Assembly: GCA_020975405.1 (NCBI GenBank)
Contig: JAIOWQ010000009.1
Span: 1 to 64,000, forward strand
DNA length: 64,000 bases
From: Keithomyces neogunnii
Taxonomy: Eukaryota; Ascomycota; Sordariomycetes; Hypocreales; Clavicipitaceae
Direction of reading: 5' to 3'
Shown here one piece after another: positions 22,774 to 33,164 of the stretch (within the stretch, counting starts at the first letter, position 1; every line of letters begins with the position of its first letter). The notes under the pieces were generated by a model. The model was not told the origin of the DNA. It ran no database searches and saw only the letters and a list, made by a program, of their open reading frames with translations. The position numbers and the translations under genes were made by a program.

Positions 22774-23806
22774 ATGAGCGCCCTCGACTCCGTGGGAACG
22801 CTGCTGGCAGATATCGCGAACCACCTTGCCGAGGGACTGCGCATCTTTGCCCTCGCCGACAAGCGGCATTGGCGGCAGGACGAGTACGAGCAGGTGCGGG
22901 CGCTCGAGGAAGCGTTGAACGAGGCCAAGACGGACTTTCAACAATTATGCCCGTTGGTCAATGGGCAAGCCCAGTACGAGCATGATCGAAAGTGTATGTT
23001 GCTTGCTCTTGACAACTCACAACAAGCCACGCTGACCTGCCCCAGACGAAACAATCCAAGAGCTCAGGCTTCTGCGCGAGAAATTTCGCGCCCACATGCA
23101 GCTTCAAAAGGACTGGAGCCGATCGGGCGGACCAATAAACCCCGTGTGGGTTCGGGAGACGCATTCTCTGCAACAAGAGCTGCACCGCGCGCAGTGCCGA
23201 GCGGCCAGGCGCGTCTTCACCTCCTCGCAGGAGTCTTCGCAGAGGTGCCTGGGTGCGTTCCTGGTGCGGCGCGTGCAGGCAAAGTTGGCGGCCAAGTCTG
23301 CCCGGCAACTATCAGGGCGGGAATACCAAAAACACCAGCTGGAAGAGTTTGAAGCGTGCACAAAGGTCGGGTCGTTTGATCGGTTTGGGGAACAGGATGT
23401 GGCCTTTATCTGCGACTTTTGCGACGGCCATTTAATTTGGGAAAATCTCGAAAACGCACCGACCAAACGCAGAGCTCCATACGTGCCGACGCCGCAGGGA
23501 AATAGTCGCGATTGGCAAGCTACAGGCAAAAAGGTATCCGAGGCACAGGAGAAGCAGGTGTTATTCCCGCCTGTGGCAGTAGCCAATCACTTGGCTCCTT
23601 TGCATGGTGACTGGCAGGCAAGATTGCTGTGCCCATTTTGCGAAGACGAGGCAAAGAGCCCGCAGGACGAAGACGACGAGGAACAAGTGTACAAGCCACC
23701 GAATGATGAGTTTGAGGACCTGGCCTCGTTGCAGGAGCACATGGAATGGCAGCACCCAGAGGCCTCCTTGCCCGGGCAGCAAACAAGTTCCTGCTCGGTC
23801 ATGTAA
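22774..23806 (+). CDS. Hypothetical zinc-finger protein ending in a CaaX box
   Basis: 326 residues in two exons (22774-22993 and 23046-23806). The GTATGT donor and CCCAG acceptor join to give HDRKYETIQELR. The N-terminal half is helical and charged and probably forms a coiled coil. Two short treble-clef-like patterns follow: CDFCDGH in the middle, and CPFCEDE near the C-terminus with a downstream HMEWQH that could complete a C2H2 site. The last residues are SSCSVM, a CaaX motif with Met at X, which in general directs farnesylation, followed by proteolysis and methylation. I do not recognise a named family. A membrane-tethered zinc-binding role is inference. Confidence 0.8.
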
Positions 23807-23857
23807 AGCCGGGGCGCGGGGCGTCTTTCTTGTTTACAATTATTAGCATGGGGGATA

Positions 23858-23961
23858 CCATAATGACCTGATGACAACATCAAGAAATAGTATACATGTC
23901 GCGTGTGTGCCATAATGACCTGATGACAACATCAAGAAATAGTATACATGTCGCGTGTGTG
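23858..23961. repeat. Two perfect 52-bp tandem copies
   Basis: A 52-base unit beginning CCATAATGACCTGATGAC is repeated exactly at 23858-23909 and 23910-23961. It fills the space between the convergent CaaX zinc-finger and SEC22 genes, so it likely lies in one or both 3' untranslated regions. Perfect identity means a recent duplication. Confidence 0.95.
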
Positions 23962-23970
23962 CCAGCTCGT

Positions 23971-24687
23971 TTAAAAGAAACGCATCCAAACAAAGAGCAC
24001 GACAAAGAAGCCCAACCCCGCAATGGGGCCGTACTGCTTTAGCAGCAGCTCCCAGTTGATCCTGACGGCGGCCCGTCTGTACCTCTTGCTGTCGTCCATG
24101 AGCCGACTGCTCATCTCGCCCATGCGGTCCAGGCTGTCGCCGCGGTACAGCAGGTCCTCAATGTTCTTCTTCATGACGTCCGTCACGTCCCTCAGCTCGT
24201 CGTTGACCTTGTCCAGGTTCTGGGCGGCCCGGGCGTCCGCGTACGTCCCCTTTGTCTTGGCGATGAAGCTGTCGAAATCCATGTACGCGTACGGCCGGAG
24301 CGAGGGCGAGTGCACCTGCTGCGGCGGGTGCGTCGTCAGGAATTCGCGCGAAAGGTCCGCCAGGTACGTGAACGCCAGCTTGCGCGGGTACGAGGCGTCG
24401 CAGATGCAGAGGAAGATGACGTCGCTGTCAATCAGGTAGTGGATCGTCTGGGACGAGGCCTCGATGGACGCCTGCCGTGTCGAGTTGCGCGTTAGCGTGC
24501 GCAGGATCTGGCGTACCTGCGTCTTGAGGGATGTGAGGGACGACGGCTCCGGGCTGTCATCGACTGATGCGCACAGCATGAGGCCTGGGTTCGGTTAGCC
24601 TTTTCTTTTCTTGTCAGAAGGGAAGAATGCCGGGTGCAGGTGGTGCTGGGTACCGTCTAGCCTTGATATTTGGGTTGAGAGAATCAT
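23971..24687 (-). CDS. sec22: R-SNARE Sec22, ER-Golgi traffic
   Basis: 215 residues from two exons (24654-24687 and 23971-24584), with a 69-nt intron splitting the Gly of RLDGLMLCASVDD. The protein has an N-terminal longin domain (about 1-120), a SNARE helix containing NIEDLLYRGDSLDRM with the central Arg of the zero layer, and a C-terminal membrane anchor (GPIAGLGFFVVLFVWMRFF). Sec22 serves vesicle fusion between the ER and Golgi in both directions. Length and order match the family. Start chosen at MILSTQISRLDG. Confidence 0.95.
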
Positions 24688-25119
24688 TTTTGCCGTGTGT
24701 TGGGTTGCGAGCTGGTTCTGAGCAGCTGCAGGGTTGATGTTGACGACCAGACTGACGTGGTCTGCGTGGTCTGCGTGCTGCTGGTGGGCCAATCAGGGGA
24801 TCTGGCCACGGTGACCCTAGACAGCAGCTTCTGCCCGACGCAACACATGCAATGATGCGAGCCAGGAATTACGGGCGAGTGCTTCCACTTTGGCTGCCAT
24901 GAGGGTTCTTGGGATTTGCAGTCCCTGCGCAGAGGCGTGCGTAGGCTGGGGAATTGAAAGAGAATGCTGCCTTTTTTATTTGCAAAACAACTGACCATTA
25001 TACTAGCCATCATTGTGCAACCGCTGCCATTATATTCGTCGTCGTTATTACCGTCATTATATTTGGACGCGACCATCAAGGACGCGGCCCAATTCCAAGA
25101 CTGCACCGGCCAATACACG
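24688..25119. other. Intergenic, 430 bases
   Basis: This contains the SEC22 promoter and the 3' end of the ELP5 gene. Nothing else is recognised. Confidence 0.4.
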
Positions 25120-26268
25120 TCAAATCTCATCCTCCTCCTCGTCAAAGTCGTCCTCCCTGCCCATCTCATACAATATCCTGCCGCCCTCTCCTGCGCCGAT
25201 ATCCGTCTGCGCATCAAAGTACGGCAACACAATCCCCTCCCTGTCCTTGCGCTGCTTCTCTGTCAAGCCTAAATTAAAGGTGCTTTCTGGCTCTTCCTCG
25301 TCGGCGCCATCCACTCGTCCTGCTTTGAACATGGCATGATCTGTCAAGAGCATGGGTTTGCTGACGCCCGATCCCGTGGCTGGCGTCGTGCGCCGCGGCA
25401 GGATAAACTTTTCCTTGACGGTCCTGCCGCTCTTGCGCCTCAATTCCATGTCGACGACGACGCCCCCATCCTGGTCCCTGACTCTTGGCTTGAGGCCTAT
25501 AATGACGCCTTGGCGGTCTTCCTTGAGTCCCCATTCGGGTTCTTGCACGGCGCGGTCGCGGGCTTTTTGTCTGTCAATCTCTTGGGACAGGCTAGAGAGC
25601 GAGAGGATGGCGGTGGCAAGGTGGTTCAGCATGGTAAAGGGGTGCGGTTCGTATTCGTTGAATGATTTTGGGAGGATGACGGGGACGTCTGTGTGATATG
25701 TCGAGACTATGGACACGGCAGGGGTGAGGATGCCTGATAAAAAGCTGGAGAGCGAGCTTGCGGCTGTCGATGCCAGGTTGTTGAGCGAGTCTATGAGAAC
25801 AACGGCCCCTATGACGAATCGTCAGCTCCCTTTGTCAACGGAACACGCAATGCTTTGCCGTTGCGGCTGGTGCCCATGTCCTACTTTGCGACGGCTTCTC
25901 TCTGGCCTGCGTCGGGTCAAGGGCAGGATAATGCAAAGTCAGTTCCTTCGCCACCAGCCGTAGATCCTTGCCCGGTGGTGCCTTGACCAGCACATGCACA
26001 TTTTTCGGCTTCTTGACTGTCGCAAATGAAAGCAAAATGACCTTGGTCTTGGAAATCTGGTCCAGGTCAGTGCTTTTGAGCATGGATGGGATTGCCGCCG
26101 TCTGCATACCTTTGCGCGGGCAATGAACTCGTCAACCACCGGCTGGGCAGGTTGCTCAAGACTGTCCAGGATGACTGTGAGAGGGCTCGCCGAGTCTCGC
26201 AGGTTCAGCAGTTTCTGCAGCAGCAATAGACTGTGCGACCTGTCATGTGTGGTGTTTGTGGGCGCCAT
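25120..26268 (-). CDS. elp5: Elongator complex subunit Elp5
   Basis: 339 residues in three exons (26110-26268, 25885-26056, 25120-25808). The N-terminus LLLQKLLNLRDSASPLTVILD and the central AVVLIDSLNNLAS belong to the Elp5 RecA-like fold, which forms a hexameric ring with Elp4 and Elp6. Elongator makes the 5-carboxymethyl-type modifications of wobble uridine in tRNA. The C-terminus is acidic (EDDFDEEEDEI), as in fungal homologues. Introns are 53 and 76 nt; the second acceptor (CATAG) joins to give PSQRAVVLID. The gene is read in the same direction as the ASXH gene, whose stop codon is 140 bases upstream of this start. Confidence 0.9.
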
Positions 26269-26408
26269 TCTGCAGTCAGACTTGGTTGTCTGGTCTGGTG
26301 CTGAATTTGAACTGAGATCAGGACGAGTTCAGGTGCCAAAATGCGCGCCCCCACCAACGTCACTTTGCCCCACCTCCTCATCCACCAAAGGATAGGCTCG
26401 TAGTAAAT

Positions 26409-26481
26409 TTAATCATCCGTTACAGAGCCATCCCCCTTGTCCAAGTGGTGGTGGTGTTCAACAAATATCGTAGATGCAGCA

Positions 26482-26516
<35 letters not shown>

Positions 26517-27089
26517 TTCCTTGCTGTGTTGGCGGCATTGCTCCTCGCCTTGGCCAATTTGTCCCTCCAAATCCTGCTTGTCCGGGGTCGGCAATTGCTT
26601 CGCTTTCGTGCCGTGTGGAATCTCAATGCCCCAGTCTTCCGCAAACTTGTCCCTTAGCCACCCGTCAAATTCACCTGCCCTTCTCCGCTCGTGTGCTCTC
26701 CACGCCTGCTCCAGCCAGATTGGGTCATGTCTGCCATTCGCCAGATTTTCCACATACGCGGCACAATCGTATCGAAATGAGTCGTCATTCATCAGCGTCT
26801 CGAGGTTTGGCCGTGCATCATCGGTGTCTGCGTCAAGGGTGTGTGCCATGTCGGGAAACAAGGAGAGAATTTCTCGTCTCTCTTGCACAGTCAACAATGT
26901 CCATGCCATTGGATTCGAGAGAATGCCCTGACGTGCCGAGGGTCAGTCAGCAGAGCAATGTCTTTGTGAAGCGAGATGAGGACGTACGCGCAGATCAGCA
27001 GTTGCAAGGGGCGACTTGGGGTTGGTGAGGATGTTTTCTGCCGTCCATTTCGATTTGCGTTTTTGGGCGGGCCTCTTCCTGGGAGCCAT
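26409..27089 (-). CDS. ASXH (Asx homology) domain protein
   Basis: 206 residues in two exons (26988-27089 and 26409-26927) separated by a 60-nt intron. The splice restores NPKSPLATADLRGILSNP followed by AWTLLTVQERREILSLFPD, the signature of the ASXH fold (about residues 20-110). In animal Asx/ASXL proteins this domain binds and activates a BAP1-type deubiquitinase acting on ubiquitinated histone H2A. Fungal members are largely uncharacterised, so a chromatin role here is inference. The N-terminus is basic (MAPRKRPAQKRKSK), a likely nuclear signal. Near the C-terminus a run of 12 Asp is encoded by a trinucleotide repeat, and a short His run follows. Confidence 0.87.
26479..26514. repeat. (GTC)n microsatellite coding an aspartate run
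   Basis: About twelve near-perfect GTC units on the plus strand are read as GAC codons on the minus strand in the ASXH gene. The length is likely to vary between strains. Confidence 0.9.
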
Positions 27090-27547
27090 GACGATGCCGG
27101 GTCCAAGACCTGCTGGTTGATGTTGAGGATGTCGATTGATGGGGTGGAGGGAGGCGATGACTCGATTGTGCTTCTCGATGCAGGGTAGGACGACATTACC
27201 CAATGGCCATGCAAGCAGCATCCGCATCTTTCGCCTTCCAGTTTCACACAGCTGCAGAAATCCCCACCAACAAGCGGTAAATTGCTATCCAGTAGTAGCA
27301 CCACACCCCGATCAAATCTTCATGCGTGCTCGTCTACCCGTTCGACCCACCATGGCCGTGGGCAGCTGCAGCTTGAATTTAGCCTCAACACCTCCAGCCC
27401 ACATGGAGCAGCGACTCCACCACGCGGATCCCCCACTGTCCTCCAGGAGTGCTTCCGATGACGGTGGTCCATGTAGGATAAGACGGTGTTGTTCGCCAGC
27501 TACCATTAGTCGATTTCTTTTTGCAAGACCAAGAACATCTGGACAAA
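27090..27547. other. Divergent promoter region, ASXH gene and DUF2264 gene
   Basis: These 458 bases separate two divergent start codons and should serve both genes. I see no distinctive element. Confidence 0.4.
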
Positions 27548-29925
27548 ATGGCTCTCAATCTTGGGTATAACGACGCTCACCCTTTCACCAAGGTTCACAT
27601 CCAAGATCGAGAATCGGTCCAAGAGCTGCTCCGGACCGTTCTCGATCCCCTCGAACCATTCTTTTCCCCATTGAAAGCAAGAGTCAAATGTCCTGGTGGA
27701 ACTGCCGTGCGGTTTGATCAGACAGCCTCCGAGGTCGAGGGAATCTGTCGACCGCTCTGGGGCCTGGCGGCTCTGCTTGCAGGAAATGGCGAGTACAGAG
27801 GAACCGACTGGTGGATTCAGGGCATCAAGGCCGGCACTGACCCCGATGGTCCCGAGTTTTGGGGATACCCACGAGACAACGACCAACGAATGGTCGAGAT
27901 GTGCCCTCTCGGTAAGCTTGCGACTCGGCGACATCATGGCAGACGTGGCCGCCGCAGCTGACGAGACAAGGCTTCGCCCTGGCCGTGATCCCCGGTATTT
28001 GGGACAAGTTCTCCGAGAGAGATCGGGCCAACATTGAGGCGTGGCTCGGGAACTCCATCAACGAGAAAAAGTAAATCAAGATCAAAAAAGTCAGCTTTCA
28101 ACGTGGAGACGCCCCATTGACTGACTTGACAAACAGCATGCCCAATACGAATTGGCTCTGGTTCCGAGTCTTTGCAAACCTAGGCCTCAAAAAGTGTGGC
28201 GCCAAGTATTCCCAAGAGAGACTTGAGCGAGACATTGCACACCTTGAGACGTTTTACCGCGGAGATGGCTGGTCAAATGATGGTCCCAAGGGAATTCACC
28301 GTACGTTGCGCCACTCTGCCCACTACCGAACAAGACTGGACAGGACAAAGGCTCAACTCTTGCAGAAATGGACTACTATTCGTCCAGCTTTGCCATCCAG
28401 TTCCTGCAGCTCTTGTATGCAGAGCTGGCTGGTGACGAGGACCCCGAGCGAGCGGCCGAGTTCAGAAAGCGGGCACAGATGGCTGCTCTCGATCTGGTGC
28501 ATTATTACGACGACCAAGGCAGAGCCATACCCTTTGGGCGAAGCGTGGGCTATCGCTTCGCCATGGTTTCGTTTTGGGGAGCACTGGCATATGCCAAGGT
28601 TGAACTGCCTGCGCCTTTGACGTGGGGAATGGTCAAGGGCATTGTTCTCCGCAATCTGCGCTGGTGGCAGACGCAGACTGAAGTGTGGACTGCGAGTGGC
28701 ACCATGTCTCTGGGGTATTCCTACCCCAACATGTATGTAAGTGGAAAACAAGAGAAGCGGGCATCATGTCCCACGTGGCCTTTGATCCAGACTGACGGAA
28801 TCAGTTGACCGAGAATTACAACAGCCCGGCAAGTCCAGTTCGTTCAATCCCCCCCCCCTCTCCCCCTCCCCGATACTGGCTGCATCTGGCAACTAACCTG
28901 GCTAGTACTGGGCTTGTTTGGCCTTTATCTGCCTTGCCGTGCCCAATGACCACCCGTTCTGGACGTCCAAAGAAGAAGCCTTCAGCCACGCGATCCCCAG
29001 CGTCAAAGTGTTGCCACACCCTGGACACATCATGAGGTGAGGTGCACTTTTGCCGCCAACTGCTCCAGGCATTGCTGACCCAGTTTGTTTCCATCAAAAC
29101 AGCCGCCTGGGTGGCCACTGCATGTTCCTGTCTTCGGGACAAGCATGTGGCTATCCGATGAAGGCCACGCATGCCAAGTACGGCGCATTTGCCTACAGCA
29201 GCGCATTTGGATTTTCGGTCCCCCCCGGGCTCTTCTCGCTCGAGCAGTACGCCTTGGCATCGCAGCTGGGTCTCTCCGACGATGGAGGCGAGTACTGGAA
29301 GACGAGGCGACTCTCCGAGTACGCGGGCGTTGAATACCGACAGGACACGCCGGTTCTCGTGTCGCGTTGGAAACCGTTCAGCAATGTAGACATCACGACT
29401 GTCCTTGTGCCTCCCGCCGAGGACAGCCCGAATTGGCACCTTAGGGCTCACCGCATACAGTCGGGTCGGCAGCTGATGACTGCGGACGGGTCCTTTGCCA
29501 TCTGCAACGTCGACTCAGCCAATGGCCGGTACCTGGACCTGTATGACGGGCAAACGTGTCAAGGCACAATGCCCAAAATCATTGGCAACTACGATACTCA
29601 TACCCCTGCGGGCTGGGCCGCGGGCAAGGATGGATCATTTGCCGTGCATGCCGCCAAGGGAGCTGTTGGCATCAAGGCCCTGGAGCCCGTGGGCGACAGA
29701 CGAGCCATGCTGGTAAATGCGGATCCCAATTCGAACCTCATTGACAGTCGTACGACAATCCCGACCCTGCAGCACACGATTGAAGAGGGACAGACGGTCT
29801 GGTACGTGTCGGCGATATACGCCAAGCCGGGCCACCAAGGGGTCTCAAAGGCGACGTTTTTGGACGGTTGGCAGACGCCACCAGAGATTCCTCTGTGGCT
29901 GTTGGATGAGATGAACAAACCATGA
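27548..29925 (+). CDS. DUF2264 family protein
   Basis: 658 residues in seven exons: 27548-27911, 27971-28070, 28137-28300, 28366-28736, 28805-28828, 28906-29036 and 29103-29925. The N-terminal half is an all-helical barrel (RPLWGLAALLAG, WLGNSINEKN, NWLWFRVFANLGL, FYRGDGWSNDG, SVGYRFAMVSFWGALAYA), as expected for DUF2264, a family with an alpha/alpha-toroid architecture similar to glycan-processing enzymes. The C-terminal half is beta-rich. The activity of fungal members is unknown; a role on carbohydrate is an inference from fold. There is no signal peptide, so it is probably cytosolic. The 24-nt exon is followed by an intron with a GC donor (GCAAGT at 28829). Start chosen at MALNLGYND. Confidence 0.88.
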
Positions 29926-31005
29926 GCAGTGAATGGTCTTGGACCGTCCACGGACACTTTGAAGCGTACTGGCGGGAATTTGACTAGCGCAAGCCTTGGA
30001 GAGCGTCAAGACGCGTCAAGACAAGAAATATACGCGCACCTGTCATGGCTCACGCAATAACAGTCTTGGTGGTCTTGGCATGAACCGTAAAGTCCGTGCC
30101 ATTGTGAGACGGGGCGGAAGCCTCCCCCACAGGACAATACCGTCGCTCCACACTTCCCCATCGCCCCGACATTTAAACCCTGGCAAGGTGGAGTCCGGAT
30201 AATGCTTAAATGCCGCCCCGTCATTCGCGGACAGATATCTTCCGCCACTGAAAGGTGCACTTCATCTGGAAGGCGTGCAGGTGGTAGGGACGTCAATGTG
30301 TTGGTGTTGCCGTGTTCGGTTGCAAGGGTGGTGCAATAAGAGCTGATTGACGGAATTGTACATGTTGGCAGCGACGGTGGCTGCCAGCAGAACCTGCGCG
30401 AGCCAAGGCGACGTGATTACTGCCATGAGTTTTTGTTGGTTCGTCAGTGGGAGAACAAGTTTGGAGGCTCCAAAATACCTACCTATAGCTGCCGAGGTAG
30501 TTGGCTAACCGCATCAATTGATCTCTGGTATTAGCCGTGTCGGCTCTGGGTAAAAGTTGCTGCGCTGGCGTCACCTTTCAGGCGGGGGACAAAAGGGCCG
30601 ACAGCTTTGCACGGGATGCAGAAGATGATCGGCCGTTGCAGTGATGGAGCCGTCCGTAGGTTGCCATTCAATCCAGCATCAAGCGCGGGGGGACTGGGTC
30701 AAGATGCAGCATCATCGGGGGCATCGAATCACATCCGCCCGCCCAATTCAAGCCTCCCGTGGAGAAGCCACCCCCGGAAGCCTCTTGAGCAGGGGGGCGC
30801 TCCGTTTTCCATTCCTCCGTCCCGCGAACAACGTAGTGCAACCACAACGCCTCTTCTTCCTCCAATCACGCCGGGCCTGGCTCCCTGCGACTCTTATATC
30901 AAGGCCATGGCTGCTGCTCCCATCCAGACTCACCATCCGCCATTGCACAGTCCAAGGCCGGCATTCATCGACGACTGCCTGCGGTGCCTCGGGTAATCAT
31001 TCACA
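29926..31005. other. Intergenic, promoter region of the sugar transporter
   Basis: Just over 1 kb between two plus-strand genes. A TATA-like CTTATATCAAGG lies at about 30893, some 110 bases before the transporter ATG. No other element is clear. Confidence 0.4.
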
Positions 31006-33164
31006 ATGGCCTTTGCAAAGATGTTGAGGGGGATCGTGCGCAACGATGCGATGCGTACCGATCCCGACCAGATATACAACGCCAGGGTCATCGCCCTGGT
31101 TTGCTCTGCCTGCTTTGGTGGCATGCTCTTTGGTTGGGACACGGGCGCCATCGGCGGCGTCCTTTCCATGGACGCCACGCGAGCCAAGTTTGGATACGCA
31201 AATAGGTCCAAGACTGACAAGTCCAACTTGGACCAGAACATCGTCTCGACGCTCCAGGCGGGCTGCTTTGCCGCCTGCTTCGTCACGTCGTGGTTCGCAG
31301 ATAGATTCGGCCGTCGCTGGAGCCTCATTGGATCAGGCATCATCACCGCCGTAGGGGTCGTCTTTCAGGCTGCGTCGGCTGCCAATGGCACCTTGGCAGT
31401 CATGTACGTCGGTCGTTTTATCGCCGGCCTCGGCGTCGGCGCCGCGTCGACTCTGACGCCCCTATATGTATCCGAGTGTGTTCCTCGGGCAATCAGAGGT
31501 GGTCTGACTGGTACGTGCCTCGTTGTCACCTCGGCATCTGCCTTGGCCGTGCTAACGCTGCCCGCACCCAGCCTTTTACCAGCTCTTCATCGTCTTTGGC
31601 ATCATGGTTGCGTTTTGGGTCAACTACGGCTGCCTGTTGCACGTGTCTGCACCCGCCGTCTTCATTGTTCCCCTGGCGCTTCAAGCTCTCCCCGCCGTGT
31701 AAGTGCTTCTCTCGACATTTGATCGGCTACGTCGTGCTTACACTCTCTCCAGCCTCCTTGTTGCCGGCATGCTTGCTTCTCCAGAAAGGTTTGTCTGCTC
31801 GGAAGCTGGCCCGTCTCTCACGCACGCTAACTTGACCCAAGCCCCCGATGGACCGCGCGCAAGGACAACTGGGAGGAAACCACTAGGATATTGGTCAAGC
31901 TGCGAGGGTATGAATCCCCGTCACCGTCGTCTCTCGTTTTATATATACCTGTTTCCCCCCCTTATTTTTCCAGACTCACCAAGCGCTGATCGTTTGCAGC
32001 TTGCCTGCCGATTCGGAATACGTCTCGGGAGAGATACAGGAAATGGCGGATCAGCTTGAGAGCGAGCGCCGTCTGATGGGCGATGCCACTTTCAAGAGCT
32101 TGATGAAAGAAATGTTCCTCGTGCCTGCCAACCGAAAGCGTGCCGTCATCTCAATAGTTCTCATGGTCTGCCAGCAACTCACTGGTGTGAATGCCATTGT
32201 ACGTTGAACCTGCTCGTCCCGCGGGGAGGCGCAAATTTTGTACTGACCCTGGCCCTGTTTAGAACTACTATGCTCCCCAGATCTTTACAAATCTCGGCAT
32301 GAGCGGAAATGATTCTTCACTCTTTGCTACTGGAATTTATGGCGTTGTCAAGACAGTGTCCATCATACTGTTCCTGCTCTTTGTTGCGGACTCGTTGGGC
32401 CGACGAGCGAGTCTGTTGTGGACCAGCCCCATGTTGATTGTCGTGTTATTCATCATTGGCATCTATGGGCGTGTGCAGCCCCCCGTTACGGGGGAGCCGG
32501 TAAGCTCTGTGTTGCGACTCCTTCCCGGCACCGACGTGCACTGACGCCGTCCCAGGTCACCGCATTTGGATATGTTGCCATTACTTGCATCTACCTCTGG
32601 GCATCGTACGTGATTGACCAACCCCCCATCGTGAATGAACAAGGCAAGCTGATGAACAACGAATAGTATTTTCCAGTTTGGCTGGGGTCCGTCCTGCTGG
32701 ATCCTGGTCAGCGAGATTCCCACCGCGCGACTTCGCGCCACAAACGTTGCCATTGGTGCCGCTACCCAGTGGCTCTTTAACTTTGTCATGGCCCGAAGTA
32801 AGTTGGACTTGAATCAATCAACTCTGCAGGATGGGCAGCCGCTAACAGGTCCCAACCCAGCCGTGCTCACCATGCAAGACACCATGGGCTACAAGGGCTA
32901 CGTAAGTATCCCGAATGCCATGTTAACAATCCGCTCGTCTGACTAAAACACTCTCGACAGGGAATGTTCTTCATGTTTGGTAGCTTTGACGTCCTCATGG
33001 GCATCTTTGTTTACTTTTTCGTTCCCGAAACCAAGGGGCTCAGTTTGGAGAAGATGGATGAGCTGTTTGGCATGACCGAGACGGTCAAGCAGCTTGACGC
33101 AGAGCCGGAAACTGCAAGGCCAGTCAGCATCCACGAGGATCGAAGCACCAAGACAAAAGATTGA
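31006..33164 (+). CDS. MFS sugar/quinate-type transporter
   Basis: 531 residues in ten exons (31006-31510, 31572-31698, 31753-31788, 31842-31907, 32000-32198, 32263-32499, 32556-32605, 32667-32797, 32861-32901, 32961-33164). Sugar porter signatures are in place: GWDTGAIGGV in the first helix, DRFGRRWSL after helix 2, GRFIAGLGVGAAS, SPESPRW before the central loop, QQLTGVNAINYYAP in helix 7, and PETKGLSLEKMDELF at the end of helix 12. This is a plasma-membrane proton-coupled uptake carrier for a monosaccharide or a related polyol or acid; the substrate cannot be assigned. Nine introns is high for this window, and all close the frame. The next gene lies 2.8 kb downstream. Confidence 0.92.
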
